Source: Mytilus galloprovincialis
Taxonomy: Eukaryota; Mollusca; Bivalvia; Mytilida; Mytilidae
DNA: 64,000 nt
NCBI RefSeq assembly: GCF_965363235.1
Contig: NC_134839.1
Span: 59,239,560-59,303,559, forward strand
Direction of reading: 5' to 3'
This document shows, piece after piece, positions 22,431 to 35,100 of this stretch. The notes under the pieces are model-generated. The model worked only from the letters and a program-made list of their open reading frames with translations. It searched no databases and was not told the origin of the DNA. A program made the translations under genes and the position numbers. Within the stretch, counting starts at the first letter, position 1, and every line of letters starts with the position of its first letter.

Positions 22431-22642
22431 ATACAACCAATCAATAAATCATAAAAAAAAGTATGAAAATAAGTTTAAAACACGTATTAGAAAAATTACA
22501 TACAGTACCGGTGCTATCATACTTTCGTTAATATTTATATACCTGGTTGAAAATAGGTAAAGGTTAGACATGTTACACGAGTTCGTTCATATTTATTAAT
22601 ATAAGTTCCAAACCTTTGAAGAAGTTCATATTTTTAAGCAAT
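22345..22642 (+). repeat. Upstream region of gene 2, paralogous to the window end
   Basis: It matches 63715-64000 closely, including AACACGTATTAGAAAAATTA and GGTTAGACATGTTA. It ends 241 bases before the gene 2 ATG, so it probably includes 5' regulatory sequence of type II genes. Confidence 0.7.
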
Positions 22643-22882
22643 CAGAGTAATTTGGACTGCGAATTTTGGACCATTCTTCAAAATATATTTTGAAGTGTAA
22701 ATTTTATATCGTATCTTCTCCTTTAACTATTTGCGAATATTTGATTATTTTTCCAAATTATTCAATCATTGATAATACATCCAATTATCATCCTTGATCG
22801 ATAATAATAAGTATACAACTGTCTTGTCAATTGAATTCCTTGCCAGTGCATCTTGAGAAATTTCATCTTGAGAAATTTTAAT

Positions 22883-23172
22883 ATGATGATCATAGTTTAT
22901 CTTTATCTTATGTCTTTGAAAATGCTAACAACGGGTAGCTTTCTACAAAGACAAACGGGTCATTTTAAAGTAGAACAGAATAAAAGATTCACTTCAATTA
23001 TAGACAAGAAGTTGAGCATAATATCAGTAAAACAATGTGCTGCACAATGCCAAATATATGAATGTTGTGCTGCTAGTTACAATAATGTTACAAACACATG
23101 TTATAAAAAAATTGTTAATTGTTTTTATCATACTAACTGGACGGTAAAATGGGATCTGATTGTTCCAAATTT
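22883..23172 (+). CDS. Gene 2 exon 1: signal peptide and PAN-like domain
   Basis: 290 nt ending at a GTAAGT donor in phase 2, as in the type I exons. I start at the ATG at 22883; the open frame extends upstream to 22853 but only from a TTG. The preceding 30 bases contain a direct duplication of CATCTTGAGAAATTT. The signature QCAAQCQIYECC then ASYNNVTNTC aligns with the type I PAN block. Confidence 0.83.
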
Positions 23173-26100
23173 GTAAGTGTTGACTTCAAGTTTCTGTTTA
23201 TTGTTGGCGTTTATGTTATCTTGTCCATTTCGTACTAATAAAAATTTTTAATTTCTGTAAAAACAGTTTTAATAAATACATATTTACCCAAATATTTTTA
23301 CTTAACGGCTTGACAATTGAACCTTAATGACAAAAATAAGCTTATTTGTGATGTTTTCTCCTCCTATCATAAAAATGGTCGTGTACAATGCTATAAGGCT
23401 TATCAATGTTTCAAATATTTCAATGATATGCACCTACACAAAAATTAAAAGTAAAATATCTACAAGAAAGCTATGTGTTTCGTTTTGAAATTTTAAACTC
23501 AATAAAATATAATTATTTAAGAATGTACTTAGGTGAGGGTTTGTGAAATTAAAAAATAAAGAATTTAAAATTGATACTATAAGTCAAAAGAGCATGGATT
23601 AAGAATCAAAATAAGCAAAAAATATTGATAGGTCATGGACCTCCCTTTCGAGATATTTGAGATTTAAAATATGGCGGGAAAAGGCTGACTCGGACTTTTA
23701 CCTTATATTTGCATTGGTAAGAAAGAAAATTAACAATCTGCTATACTGTTGGTAAATGATCTTTTATGAGCTATTAAATCTTGTATGAAAAAATAAATGG
23801 GTGTTATGGGGCAAAATATGTTACCTTATATTGTATGGAAAAACACCAAGGAGTCCGAATATTTGACATAAATGCCAAAACATCACCTAAGTACTTCCTT
23901 AAACTAAGACAATTATAAAATGATAAATTATAAAACAAATTCAAAAGGAATATTTGGAATATCGAAGATGTGTTTTGTACGGAGCCCCGATAGGGACATG
24001 CAAAGAAAAAAAATATATTGTGCGCACAAAATAATATATTGTGCGCCCAACTTAGATATATTGTGCGCCCAACTTAAATATATTGTGCGCACAACTTAAA
24101 TATATTGTACGCACAAAATAATATAGTGTGCGCACGAAATAATATATTGTGCGCACAATTTAAATATTTTGTGCGCACAACTTTAATATATTGTGCGCAC
24201 AACTTAAACATATTGTGCGCACAATATAATATATTATGCGCACAAAACTAATATGGTGTGCGCCCAAAATTGGGAAAACAGTTTACACTTGACCATGACC
24301 TCCTTTTATGGATCATTGAACAAGGTTTAGTGATCATGTTTTAGACGAAACCTCAGATACCAAATTCAATAGTTCTTCTATATTTGAGTCTATGGAACGA
24401 TTTTAATGTCTAAATGTCCACTTGAAAGGTGTCATCTGACATTGACCTCATGTTCAGGGTTGAGTGGTCTGGCAAAGTAAAATTTTGTGTTTTGGTGTAT
24501 TTCTCGGATACTATAAGCATTTAGTTAGATATATTAAATGTATGGAATGTTTGAATGGTGTAATTGTCTATCTTGCAGTAATTTTAACCTGACCATAGGT
24601 CATTGGTTTATGTTATTTGAATCTTGTTTGGTCAGTTTTTGAGATACTATGAGGAATAAGTGAATTATATTTGTTTTATTGAATGATTGTAATGTAAATA
24701 TATTTGTCATGTCGGTATCATTTGACGTTTACCTTATTTTCATAGTTTATTGGACAATGTTAAATATCTAAGAGTTGGCCTATTTTTCAGTTACGATAAT
24801 ACAGATATAGTTTAACTGTATTTAACATACAAAATAATTATAAGGCGCGCATGTCGTATTAGATTTGTTTCTCAGATACATTTGGTTTTCAATGCAGCAA
24901 GAAATTCCCGCACACAAAGGCGTGCTTCAGCTGGCGTATTAACAAAAATATGCACTAGTTCAGTGATAATGGACGTCATACTAAACTTCATAAGTGTCTC
25001 TCGTTTCAGTATTTTATATAGATTAGACCGTGGGTGTTCCCATTTGAATGGTTTTATACCATTAAATTTGGTGGCCCTTTATATCTTCCTGTTCAGTGTG
25101 AGCCTAAGCTCCGTGTTGAAGACCATCCCTAGACCTATAATGGTTTACTTTTATAAATTGTGACTTGAATGGAGAGTTGTCTCACACAACATCTTCCTTT
25201 ATCTAACCAATAATATACAAGAAACAAAAATTAAAAACCATACAAGACCAACAAAGGCCAGAGGCTCCTGACCTTAGACAGTCAGGGGCGTTACTTAAAC
25301 AAGTAACTTTTTTTAGTTACTTATATAGGTAATTTTTGTTTTTAAAAAATATAAAATTACTTAATAGAGTTATTTTAAATTTCAATAAAAGCAGGGACTA
25401 AATGTAGTTTTCATGAATTTTTACATCATTTTATATCAAAAATTTAAGAATTTGTAAAATTTGAAAGGAGAATAGACATAAAGGGTTACTTTAAAATAAT
25501 GACAAAAATGTTACTTGAATAAGTTATTTTGTACATCTTTGAAAGAATTAGTAATAACACTTATTTAAGGAACAGGTGTAATTGTTTTGGGTTCCAAATT
25601 ATAAATAACTTCAAGTCTTAATTAATTCATAAGTCTCTATCTATTCATATCTGTCTACCTTCAAGATTTTGAAGGAAAACGATATTTTAATAGTCCCAAG
25701 AGACCAATCTTTGACCAAGAAGCGTCGATTTCAAAGATAAGTGCGTCAGAAAAGCAATTAGTGTTTCAGTGATTTTATATTTAATGGGGAAAATAACCAG
25801 ATGTCTGTAATAATTTGTTAAAACTATTAAGATTTGTTTAATTGGTCACCTATAAAAATAATATTTAGAAAAGTTACTTATATAAGTAATTTTTAAAATA
25901 GCCTCGTTTTCAACATAACTTATATTGGTAATTTTAAAAGTTACTTGTTTAAGTAATGCACCTGACTGTTAGACAGGCACAAAATGCGGCAGAGTTAAAC
26001 GTGTTTTGTGAGATCTCAACCCTCCTTATATACCTATAGCCAATGCAGACAGAAAACAAACATATATGTACCAATACCGAAATTAAAACTCAGAAGTTAG

Positions 26101-29100
26101 CAATATCCTTTAACTCCACTTTCCGCTATATAGATGATGTTCTTTCACTAAACAATTCAAAATTTGGTGACTATGTGGAACGCATCTATCCAATCGAACT
26201 AGAGATAAAGGATACTACAGATACAGTTAAGTCGGCTTCATATCTTGACTTACATCTAGAAATTGACAATGAGGGTCGATTGAAAACTAAACTTTACGAC
26301 AAAAGAGATGATTTCAGCTTTCCAATTGTGAACTTTCCATTTCTAAGTAGCAACATTCCAACAGCACCTGCATGCGGGGTATATATCTCCCAATTGATAC
26401 GATATTCCCGTGCTTGCATTTCCTATCATGATTTTCTTGATAGAGGTTTGCTGCTCACAAGGAAGCTATTAAACCAAGAGTTCCAAATGGTGAAGTTGAA
26501 ATCATCCCTTCGTAAATTTTACGGACGTCATCACGAGTTGGTTGACCGTTATGGAATAACCGTTTCACAAATGATATCGGATATGTTCCTTACGTCGTAA
26601 CTACAATCCCCTTTCCCTTTCATGAATATGACCTACCGAATTAGACTATTTACCGGATTTGTAATCACATAAGCAACACGACGGGTGCCACATGTGGAGC
26701 AGGATCTGCTTACCCTTCCGGAGCACCTGAGATCACCCCTAGTTTTTGGTGGGGTTCGTGTTGTTTATTCTTTAGTTTTCTATGTTGTGTCGTGTGTACT
26801 ATTGTTTTTCTGTTTGTCTTTTTCATTTTTAGCCATGGCGTTGTCAGTTTGTTTTGGATTTATGAGTTTGACTGTCCCTTTGGTATCTTTCGTCCCTCTT
26901 TTCAAAGAAGTCCGTGTCCCATGTCAGAATAGGTAACAAAATGACAATGACAGATAAATTAACAAACTTTAGGACTACTCGCAGTTACTGACTTGCCAGC
27001 TCCACACCTCAATTAAACTGATTGAAAGATTATGTCTCAATCATATGAATATCAAGCACAATTCTTCGCGTTAGCGATTGAGTAGCATACCATCATAAAA
27101 TATATGAGAAGAATATAACCCGTATTTGTATGAGCTATGGAGTATATATGTATAGAGTTGTCTCATTGGCAATGGCATCGATCGCGATCAATCGCGCCAC
27201 AAGTTTTTTTAATAAATGATACCCCTTAACGGACCATATATGGAAAAAAAGAATCATAATTGTTTCGTTTGTTTTCAAAATATTCCACTGAGGAATAAAT
27301 TTTCATTGACTATTCGTAAATTGCTTCGTAACATTTCAGTTTCATAATGTATACGAACAATATTCTGTAAAATTGTATATTGAAATCGATCAAAAATAGA
27401 TACCATAAGTGACCTCTTGTACTCTTTTCTATTAAAATCAAAATGAAACTATAACTTGACCTGAACAACTTGTTCTGCTTTTTAATTGTTTTGCTCTGAG
27501 CGTCACTGATGAGTCTTATGTAGACGAAACGCGCGTCTGGCGTATCAAATCATAATCCTGGTACCGATGATAACTATTGTACACAACTCTTAAAAATTTT
27601 AAATCATAATAAGCCTACTGTTCTATGTCGGGAGCTTGTTATTCAGTGATTGTCGTTTATTGGTGTGGTTCATATCTCTTTATCATTTTGTTATAGCCAT
27701 TTGGGGCCTTTTATAGTTTGCTGTTTGGTGTGAGCCAACGCTCGGTGATGAAGACCGTACTATAACCAATACTGTGGATTAATCATTATTCGTTGGATAC
27801 CAATATTCGTGGGTTTCGTGGGTACAGGTAGACCACGAATTAAAATGTTCAACAAAAAACATATTTCTACTAAAAATTGTATCCAGACTTTGGCAGAACC
27901 ACAAAATCAAATATCCACGAAAATGCAAGGTTTCCATAATCACCAAAAATTGGTACCAACGAAAATTAAAGATTCCACAGTAATTGTTAACTTTAAATAA
28001 ATTATGACTTGTATGGAGAGCTGTTTCATTGGCACTCATATTGCATCTTCTGAGTTATTTTTGTACTCAGTTTTATCTATATTTGATCACAACTTCATGT
28101 TGAATTTCTAAGACTGAACACACCGTCACATTTCAATAACGAGTAGTACATTTTGGGTCAAAACCGTACTTAATCAGGATCAACCATACTAGTCATCTTT
28201 AATTAAATAAAAAACTTGATATCTTTAGAGAAACCACATAACTCATTTAAGTTGATGAAAATAAAACTTCATCATAAACAGTAACGAAAACATTTACCAT
28301 AAACAGAGACGGACGGATGGACGGACGTAAAGACTTTTAAATATAATGACCATCTCTATCGTCGACGGAGCATAAAAAAATCAAAGTCGTGAATTGAGAA
28401 ACATGTCAATCTTGTGTCAATAAACATAAACAAAATCTTGAGATTTTCAGACATAAAGTATAATGCATAAGTGCAAATAGTAGTTTTATAATATTTGTTA
28501 CAAGAAAACAGGTAAAACCATATTATCAAAGTCTACATAAGTTCGATAGTGTCCTCGCTCTATTGCCCAGTCGGTTTCAAACCATTCCAATAAGCTCAGA
28601 TATAAAGTGGAGGTTTCCAACGCATCTGTTGGTAAACCAAGTTTCAGACGAAATAAACGTAACTTCTTCAGTATTCGTGTCAGGAGTCGATAAAAATGCA
28701 GTGATGGTTTTTTGCTGGAGTATTTCCATATAATCTAGCCCCATTTCAAATAAAACCTTATGCATTTCTCCATTCTGTCATTTTGAAACGGAGACATTGA
28801 AGCCCCGTACCATGTGGAAAGGTCAGAGAATTTAACGCACAATATATTAATTTGTGCGCACACTATATTATTTTGTGTGTACAATTCATTTAAGTTGTGC
28901 GCACAATATATTTTTTTTCTTTGCATGTCCCTAGCGGGGCTCCGTAGTAGTTTTGCACGAAATTCAGGAAATAAAATAAAATCTCATAATTTTTAAGTTA
29001 ATCCCTTAAAACATAAAAACAAATAAAGGAACCTTTGATTGCATCTATGAAGGTAGGTAGTAACGTGCTGATTCTTTTCAAATTGTGGAAGATATATCTC

Positions 29101-32100
29101 TGTATTCATTGGTCATTCAGTGTTTTACCTGCGTTTTATCATACGAAGGTTATTCCAAAAGATCACTTGCATTTTCTGAAGTTAACGACATTGAAATCAA
29201 ACGGTGCTGCAAATCAAACCAAAAATAATATGTTGATGTAAGGATTCGCTAGATTTTACTATTGAATAAGTGAATATTTACTCAGTTGTAAAAGAAAATC
29301 CTTTATCTTATGAAAATTAACAGAAAAATACTGCTATTGAATTGTTGCCTTTCCGTACTCTTATCTGCCGATCTTTTATTTGCCGATACCATCTTCGAAT
29401 GTAGTAACTTTTACCAATAGCCCTTTTGCCTGAACTCTAGAACCGCACAGCGCAAGTGCGAAGAAAAACTCGTGATTTAAACAAGAGTGCACTGAAAGGT
29501 TGATAGGTTCTGAGAGAGATCATTTATTCTACCTATTCATTTTACACTGTTACGATAATGTAAAATTAGCAATTGGAAACCCAACGAAAATAAATATAAA
29601 AACAACTAACATCGCTCTATCAACTCACATATCTTTTAAGTACTATATGGTTAATTATCGATTGATTATTAAGTACACGATCGGGTTATTTAACCAACAA
29701 GATTCTTAGGTTCATAAGCAGCTAATCAATAATCCATAAATGAAATTTGAATAAAACATAAGGAAATAGTTTTGAAAATTTGTATCATAAAAAGTAGGTA
29801 TCTGCTTCATACCACTCTATGTGTAAATAATATATAAAGATTAAAATCCACTGCTGTTTCTTAATTTAAAGGCACGAGGTAAATTTAAGGATTTCCTTCT
29901 TTTGAATTATGAAATAAACTGCTTTGACGGGGATAATGTAAGAAAATTAAGATTCATTTATCATGTAAACTTTTTAAAAAGTGGATCAATCATGTTTAAT
30001 AGCTATGGTTTACTATAAAACAAGTTTACGTGAAATTTCTTGTAAACGAAAATCCTTTATATTATTAAAATCGTCATAAATGTTCTACTACGACATTTGC
30101 AACCATGCAATGAGTTTAACTACAATGCCTATCCTAAGAATTTCGGCCAGATGAAAGCGCAAGTTGGAGTGGAAAATCGTGATGAAAGAATAAAAACAAA
30201 CATGCACTGAAAGGTAAATAGAAATAACTAGTAATTCCTTTCCAAAAATATTTGATATTAGTACAACAAATCGGCTGAACACTGTTTAATTAACAAATTG
30301 GATTGCATGGAAAATATTTAAAAAATATAAAATAGGATGGCTCTATTAGTTCACTCATTGTCACATGATCTGTGTTTATTGTTTATCAATGGGAAGATCC
30401 TGTAAACTTCGGCAACAAACTTGAAAGTTAATAACTTTGAAATCGACAATCACTGACTAAAATATCATTTGTCAATAATACGTGCACACAGGACTTAGTT
30501 CCGTATAACTGCATGCATTCATTTGGTTAATCTGACTTTTTAATACAAATCATCTGAAAGGAGTGTAATAAGTACATCAACACAATGTACCTTCCCACAA
30601 TGTAAAATTAAGAAAACTCAGTAAAAAATGACTTCCCCATAACACGTTGATGAAAAGGAAAATGAAGAGATGCATATGTAAGTTATATCCATTAACAAAG
30701 AAATATTCAGAACTAAATATATTTAGACAGTCATAACACCAAAAAAATTGAGGTAACAAAAATATGAGAGACCCGATGATAATGATTATAACATTGTATA
30801 TGCAGCGATACATGAGTTTACTCAAGTAAATTTATATCTCCACAGAGAATTTATTTAACGTCACCCATCAAACCAAACATCGATGTGTTTTATATGGTTA
30901 TACTTCTTAGGGAATTTCCCTTTAGAATTTTCCTCGGATTTCGGTATGTTTGTTATTTTACTTTATAGGAACAAGTTCTTCGTTGGTAAGTTATGTAAAA
31001 GATAAAATCACAAAAATACTAAACTCCGAGGATATTTAACATGGGAAAGTCCATAATTAAATGACAAAATCAAAAGCTCAAACACACCAAACTGTTATAT
31101 TCCTGACTTGGTGCAGGCATTTTCTTATGTAGAAAATGCTGAATTAAACCTGGTTTGATAGCTAGTTTAACCTATATCAATTGTATGACAGTTACTAACA
31201 ATTCCATTATATTAACGATGATGTGTGAACAAAACGGTCTACATTTAATTGTAAGGGTACTCTACATGCATGCTTGCTGTACAAGAAAAGGGTTACACAG
31301 TTATTTTTATATCGGATGACATCTTTTTATTTGATGATATCGAAAATGAATGATATCTTGAAAATACTTTACGATTTTTCGCTTGGTGGGTGAGTATATA
31401 AAGTTGCACAATTACAACACTCGATTACCAACCGTCCATAGCTTTATAGCCATTTAAGGTGGTGACAGACTTCCATCGTTGTCACTAGGTTTCTCGTTTC
31501 TTCTACGCCTTCATTGTGTGATTTCATGATCTGGAGTTTCTGCAAGTAAAATCTTTAATGTGTGTTCCATTTCATGGATGCATATTTATTTATAGCATGT
31601 ATCGTAGACTTTCTTATACAACAAGAAGAAATATTTTTGATATCCAATATGAGCACTGCAGTGCTGAGTTGAATTCTTTAGAAGAGTAAACATGAACATG
31701 AAAGTTACGGCTTTCGTAAGTAGTTCAAAGGACTTCCGTTTCTTTTGGCAGTTTAAAAACGATTTTTCGTTTATATTGCTTCGTCTACCTAAAACAAATC
31801 GTTATTTTCCATTAGAACTCTGATCGAAGAAATCCTTATGATGTATGACAATAACAATCGAAATGTACAAGGCTTTTTATATTGTTAAAATATCTACACG
31901 TAGATAATACCGTCTTTGGTAAATCTAATTAAAAAAACATCAATAGAAAATTTATATTACTGGTAAGCTTTACATAAATCACTATGAATATAAACTTTAG
32001 TTAAGTATCGACTTCCATCGAACATTAAAATAAATCCAAGGCTAGAGCAACATAAAACGAAACTATTAAAACATTGCAAACAAACAATTCTAAGCCCGAT

Positions 32101-35100
32101 CGTTAAATTTGGTGTGTAAAATAAAGGGGCAATACATTTTTGGGTGATTCTAAAAAAATGCTATATTACTTTATAATATGAATAGTCGGTATATAAGTTG
32201 AAACTTATTTATCTTTTCTAACAAAATAAAATATATATTAGGTTCTAACGTGTTAATCATATCATTTTTTAACAACGTTTTGACAGGTGGTCGCTATGAT
32301 AAATTAAAGAAAAAAAAATGTTGTTTAAATATTTAGAGCTTAAGATATAAATAAAACGATATATTATTCAGGAAAACCACTTTACTTCAATTTTTTGTTT
32401 TAGTAAAAAAGTGCTCATTGAAGACAAAAAGTCGTGGAAAGACACAAAGGTAAGTAACTCTCTTTGAAAATATAAAATATTTAGGAAAAATTAAAAAACA
32501 AAATCAAAACAGAAGTCCCTAATCTAAATTGGCAAAATTAATAGATAAAAACACATCAAACAAATTTCATATTCCTGACTTGGTACAGGTATTTCTTTAT
32601 GTAAAAAAATGGTGGATTAAACCTGGTTTTATAGGTAGCTAAACCTCTCACTTAAGATTTTGCGTACTGACGTTGTTTATGAACTTAATAACGTTTCATA
32701 GTATTCTTTTATTTGTCTTTATTAATATTACTGTTACTGTAAAGTCAGATTTTGATATACATGTGACGAGACTCTGTACTTATGCATCGTGTCATACATG
32801 GAGCGACACGATTATTTTATATACACATGTGTGACGTCATCGCGCGATTCTACGTCTGTCAGCGTAAGGATTCGGTCTCAGTACTTAAAATCTTTTTATT
32901 CTTGATAGGTGGATTGAACATAGACAAATAAAATCGTATATCAAAAAAACAAAATGAGGTTGTTATATTAGATGGATGCCTTTTTAGTGCTTCTTTGTCA
33001 CATTTGTTTGTTTTTTATAGTGATTAAGATGATAACAGAATGTTGACTGCTGTACTCCTATTTTTGACATTTTAACCTATTATGTCTGTTTGTTTAGTTC
33101 ATGCTAGTTGTCAATATAATGGAATTTGATGCAATTGTCATACAAGTGAGAAGTTTAGCTAACCAGGTTCAATCCATCATTTTTTACATAAAAAAAAAAA
33201 TGCCTGTACCAAGTCAGGAATATGACCGTTGTTATCCATGATGTGTTTGAGCTTTTTATTTTGCCATTTGATAAGAGACTTTTTAAATTTTCCTTGGAGT
33301 TCAGTATTTTTTTGTTTTACTTTTTTTTATGACAGTCCCATAAAATTCCATTATTCTGTCAGTGACGTTGAACAAAACTAACAAACATAAAAGGGAAAAA
33401 TGTCAAAAATATGCCTTAGATGAATTTGGCTATTTTAGCTCCATTTTGGTCATATGAGCTTATAGCTCTTCGCATGTTTAGATCTTAAACATCCTTTGCT
33501 TTCAATGTTTAAATTTGAGCGTTACTGATGAAAGTACATACAAAAAATTCTGGATGCAGCAATTAATAATAATGATATTTTCATTTCTAAATGACACGTT
33601 TATAATTTAGAAATTTCTTAAGAAAATAGGGTTTTAATTCACTCAGATAAAGTAGACCTAAGTTGCAATTAATTTGGTTATTCTTTATTTAATGTTTTTT
33701 CTGTTATATAATATCTAAATATCTTAAAGGGGCACTAGCTACGAGATATATAAAAAAATCTAAAGTTTGATTTTTTTCTGTTCAATCAATAATGAAAGTG
33801 AAATAGTGAAATAACAATTCGCTTTTTGCAGCCAAAAAGGGTCAATTTTGTCAAATTACGCTAAGAAACATTGATAATTACTAATTCACTTGCAAGTGAA
33901 TGAGTCGACCTCTTTAAATCCGTATTCATGTGAACTTCAATTTAACCCCTAGCTAGAGATTGACAACGCATGCATTGTACGTGTACTGGTTATCTAAAGA
34001 AAACGAATGTCAACAATGAAAGTGAAACTACAGTAAATCAGTTGATTTCTAATTCGATGCACATGAAATCATTCTTATACGGTTAAAAACAATGAGAAAC
34101 ATCTATTTTTAGCCTATAAAATAAAATCAAACAGACCTATAAAAATCCAATTCCACGTGTTGGTTTAATCTAATCATATCTTTATGTATGTTTACATCGC
34201 TTATATGGTCATCTGGGTTCAAATCGATAGGTAATTAGATGGCGTCTGGACTAAAATACATACAAAACAAACCTATATATTATCTACCCCATGCTCTGTA
34301 AACTGTTTATTTCAAATTTTTGATAGTTTGGATAAATGTTTGACATTGTTATAATCAAATATAAGAATTTGAGTCAAATCGGTGACCATGAATTTGACAG
34401 CTAGTGCCCTTTAAAAGTATTTATGCATTAGTACGTTGCTTTCAAATGTTTCGAGTTTATGTGTTTCTTCGTTGGTCAACTACTGGTGGTCGTTTCATCC
34501 CTAAGGGTTCTGTTATAAATGTACCACTCCAATAGTCAGCATGTTAGTGTTTACATGAAATATCCTTGATCATTCATATTATTTTTTTAATAATTAGTTA
34601 AATCGTTCAAATCACTTCTTAAAGGTTTTCCTACCTCACATATAAATAGCTTAATCCTATCTGGACCAACATTTTGAAATATTTCGTTTTTCATGCTATT
34701 CTACTTCATATTTGACCAGGCTTCAAACTGTTTTGATTTGATAGTCAAGATGAGGGTTGTGTAGGCGAAACGCTTGGCTGACGTACAACATTATAAGCCT
34801 GGTATATTTGACGATATTTTTCAATCAGTTTAATTTTGCAAATACTCATTCCATCAGGACAAAAGATTTGACTGGTTAAGGGAAACCTGTGTCTTAATGT
34901 TTAATAGGGTTTTATTTTAACTTCGGTATTTAAAAAGAGTGTTAACATAATTATTTTTACGAACAAATATTTCTTCTTTAAAACATAACCTCAATTTAAA
35001 ATGGCATTCGACTCAATTTAATTGTTGAACTGAACTTTATATGAAGCGAAGTAATTTTCGCTTCCCATATATTATGTAGGATAGAATATGGTCCTGTGTG

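Noticed and set aside
24010..24270. CRISPR-like periodic array
   Set aside because: Spacers are not unique sequences but AT-rich variants of one another, units are only about 21 bp, and the genome is animal.
28577..28765. Minus-strand open frame ending in TFISSETWFTNRCVGNLHF
   Set aside because: Possibly part of a dispersed element, but I cannot identify a family or a start, and it lies between repeats.
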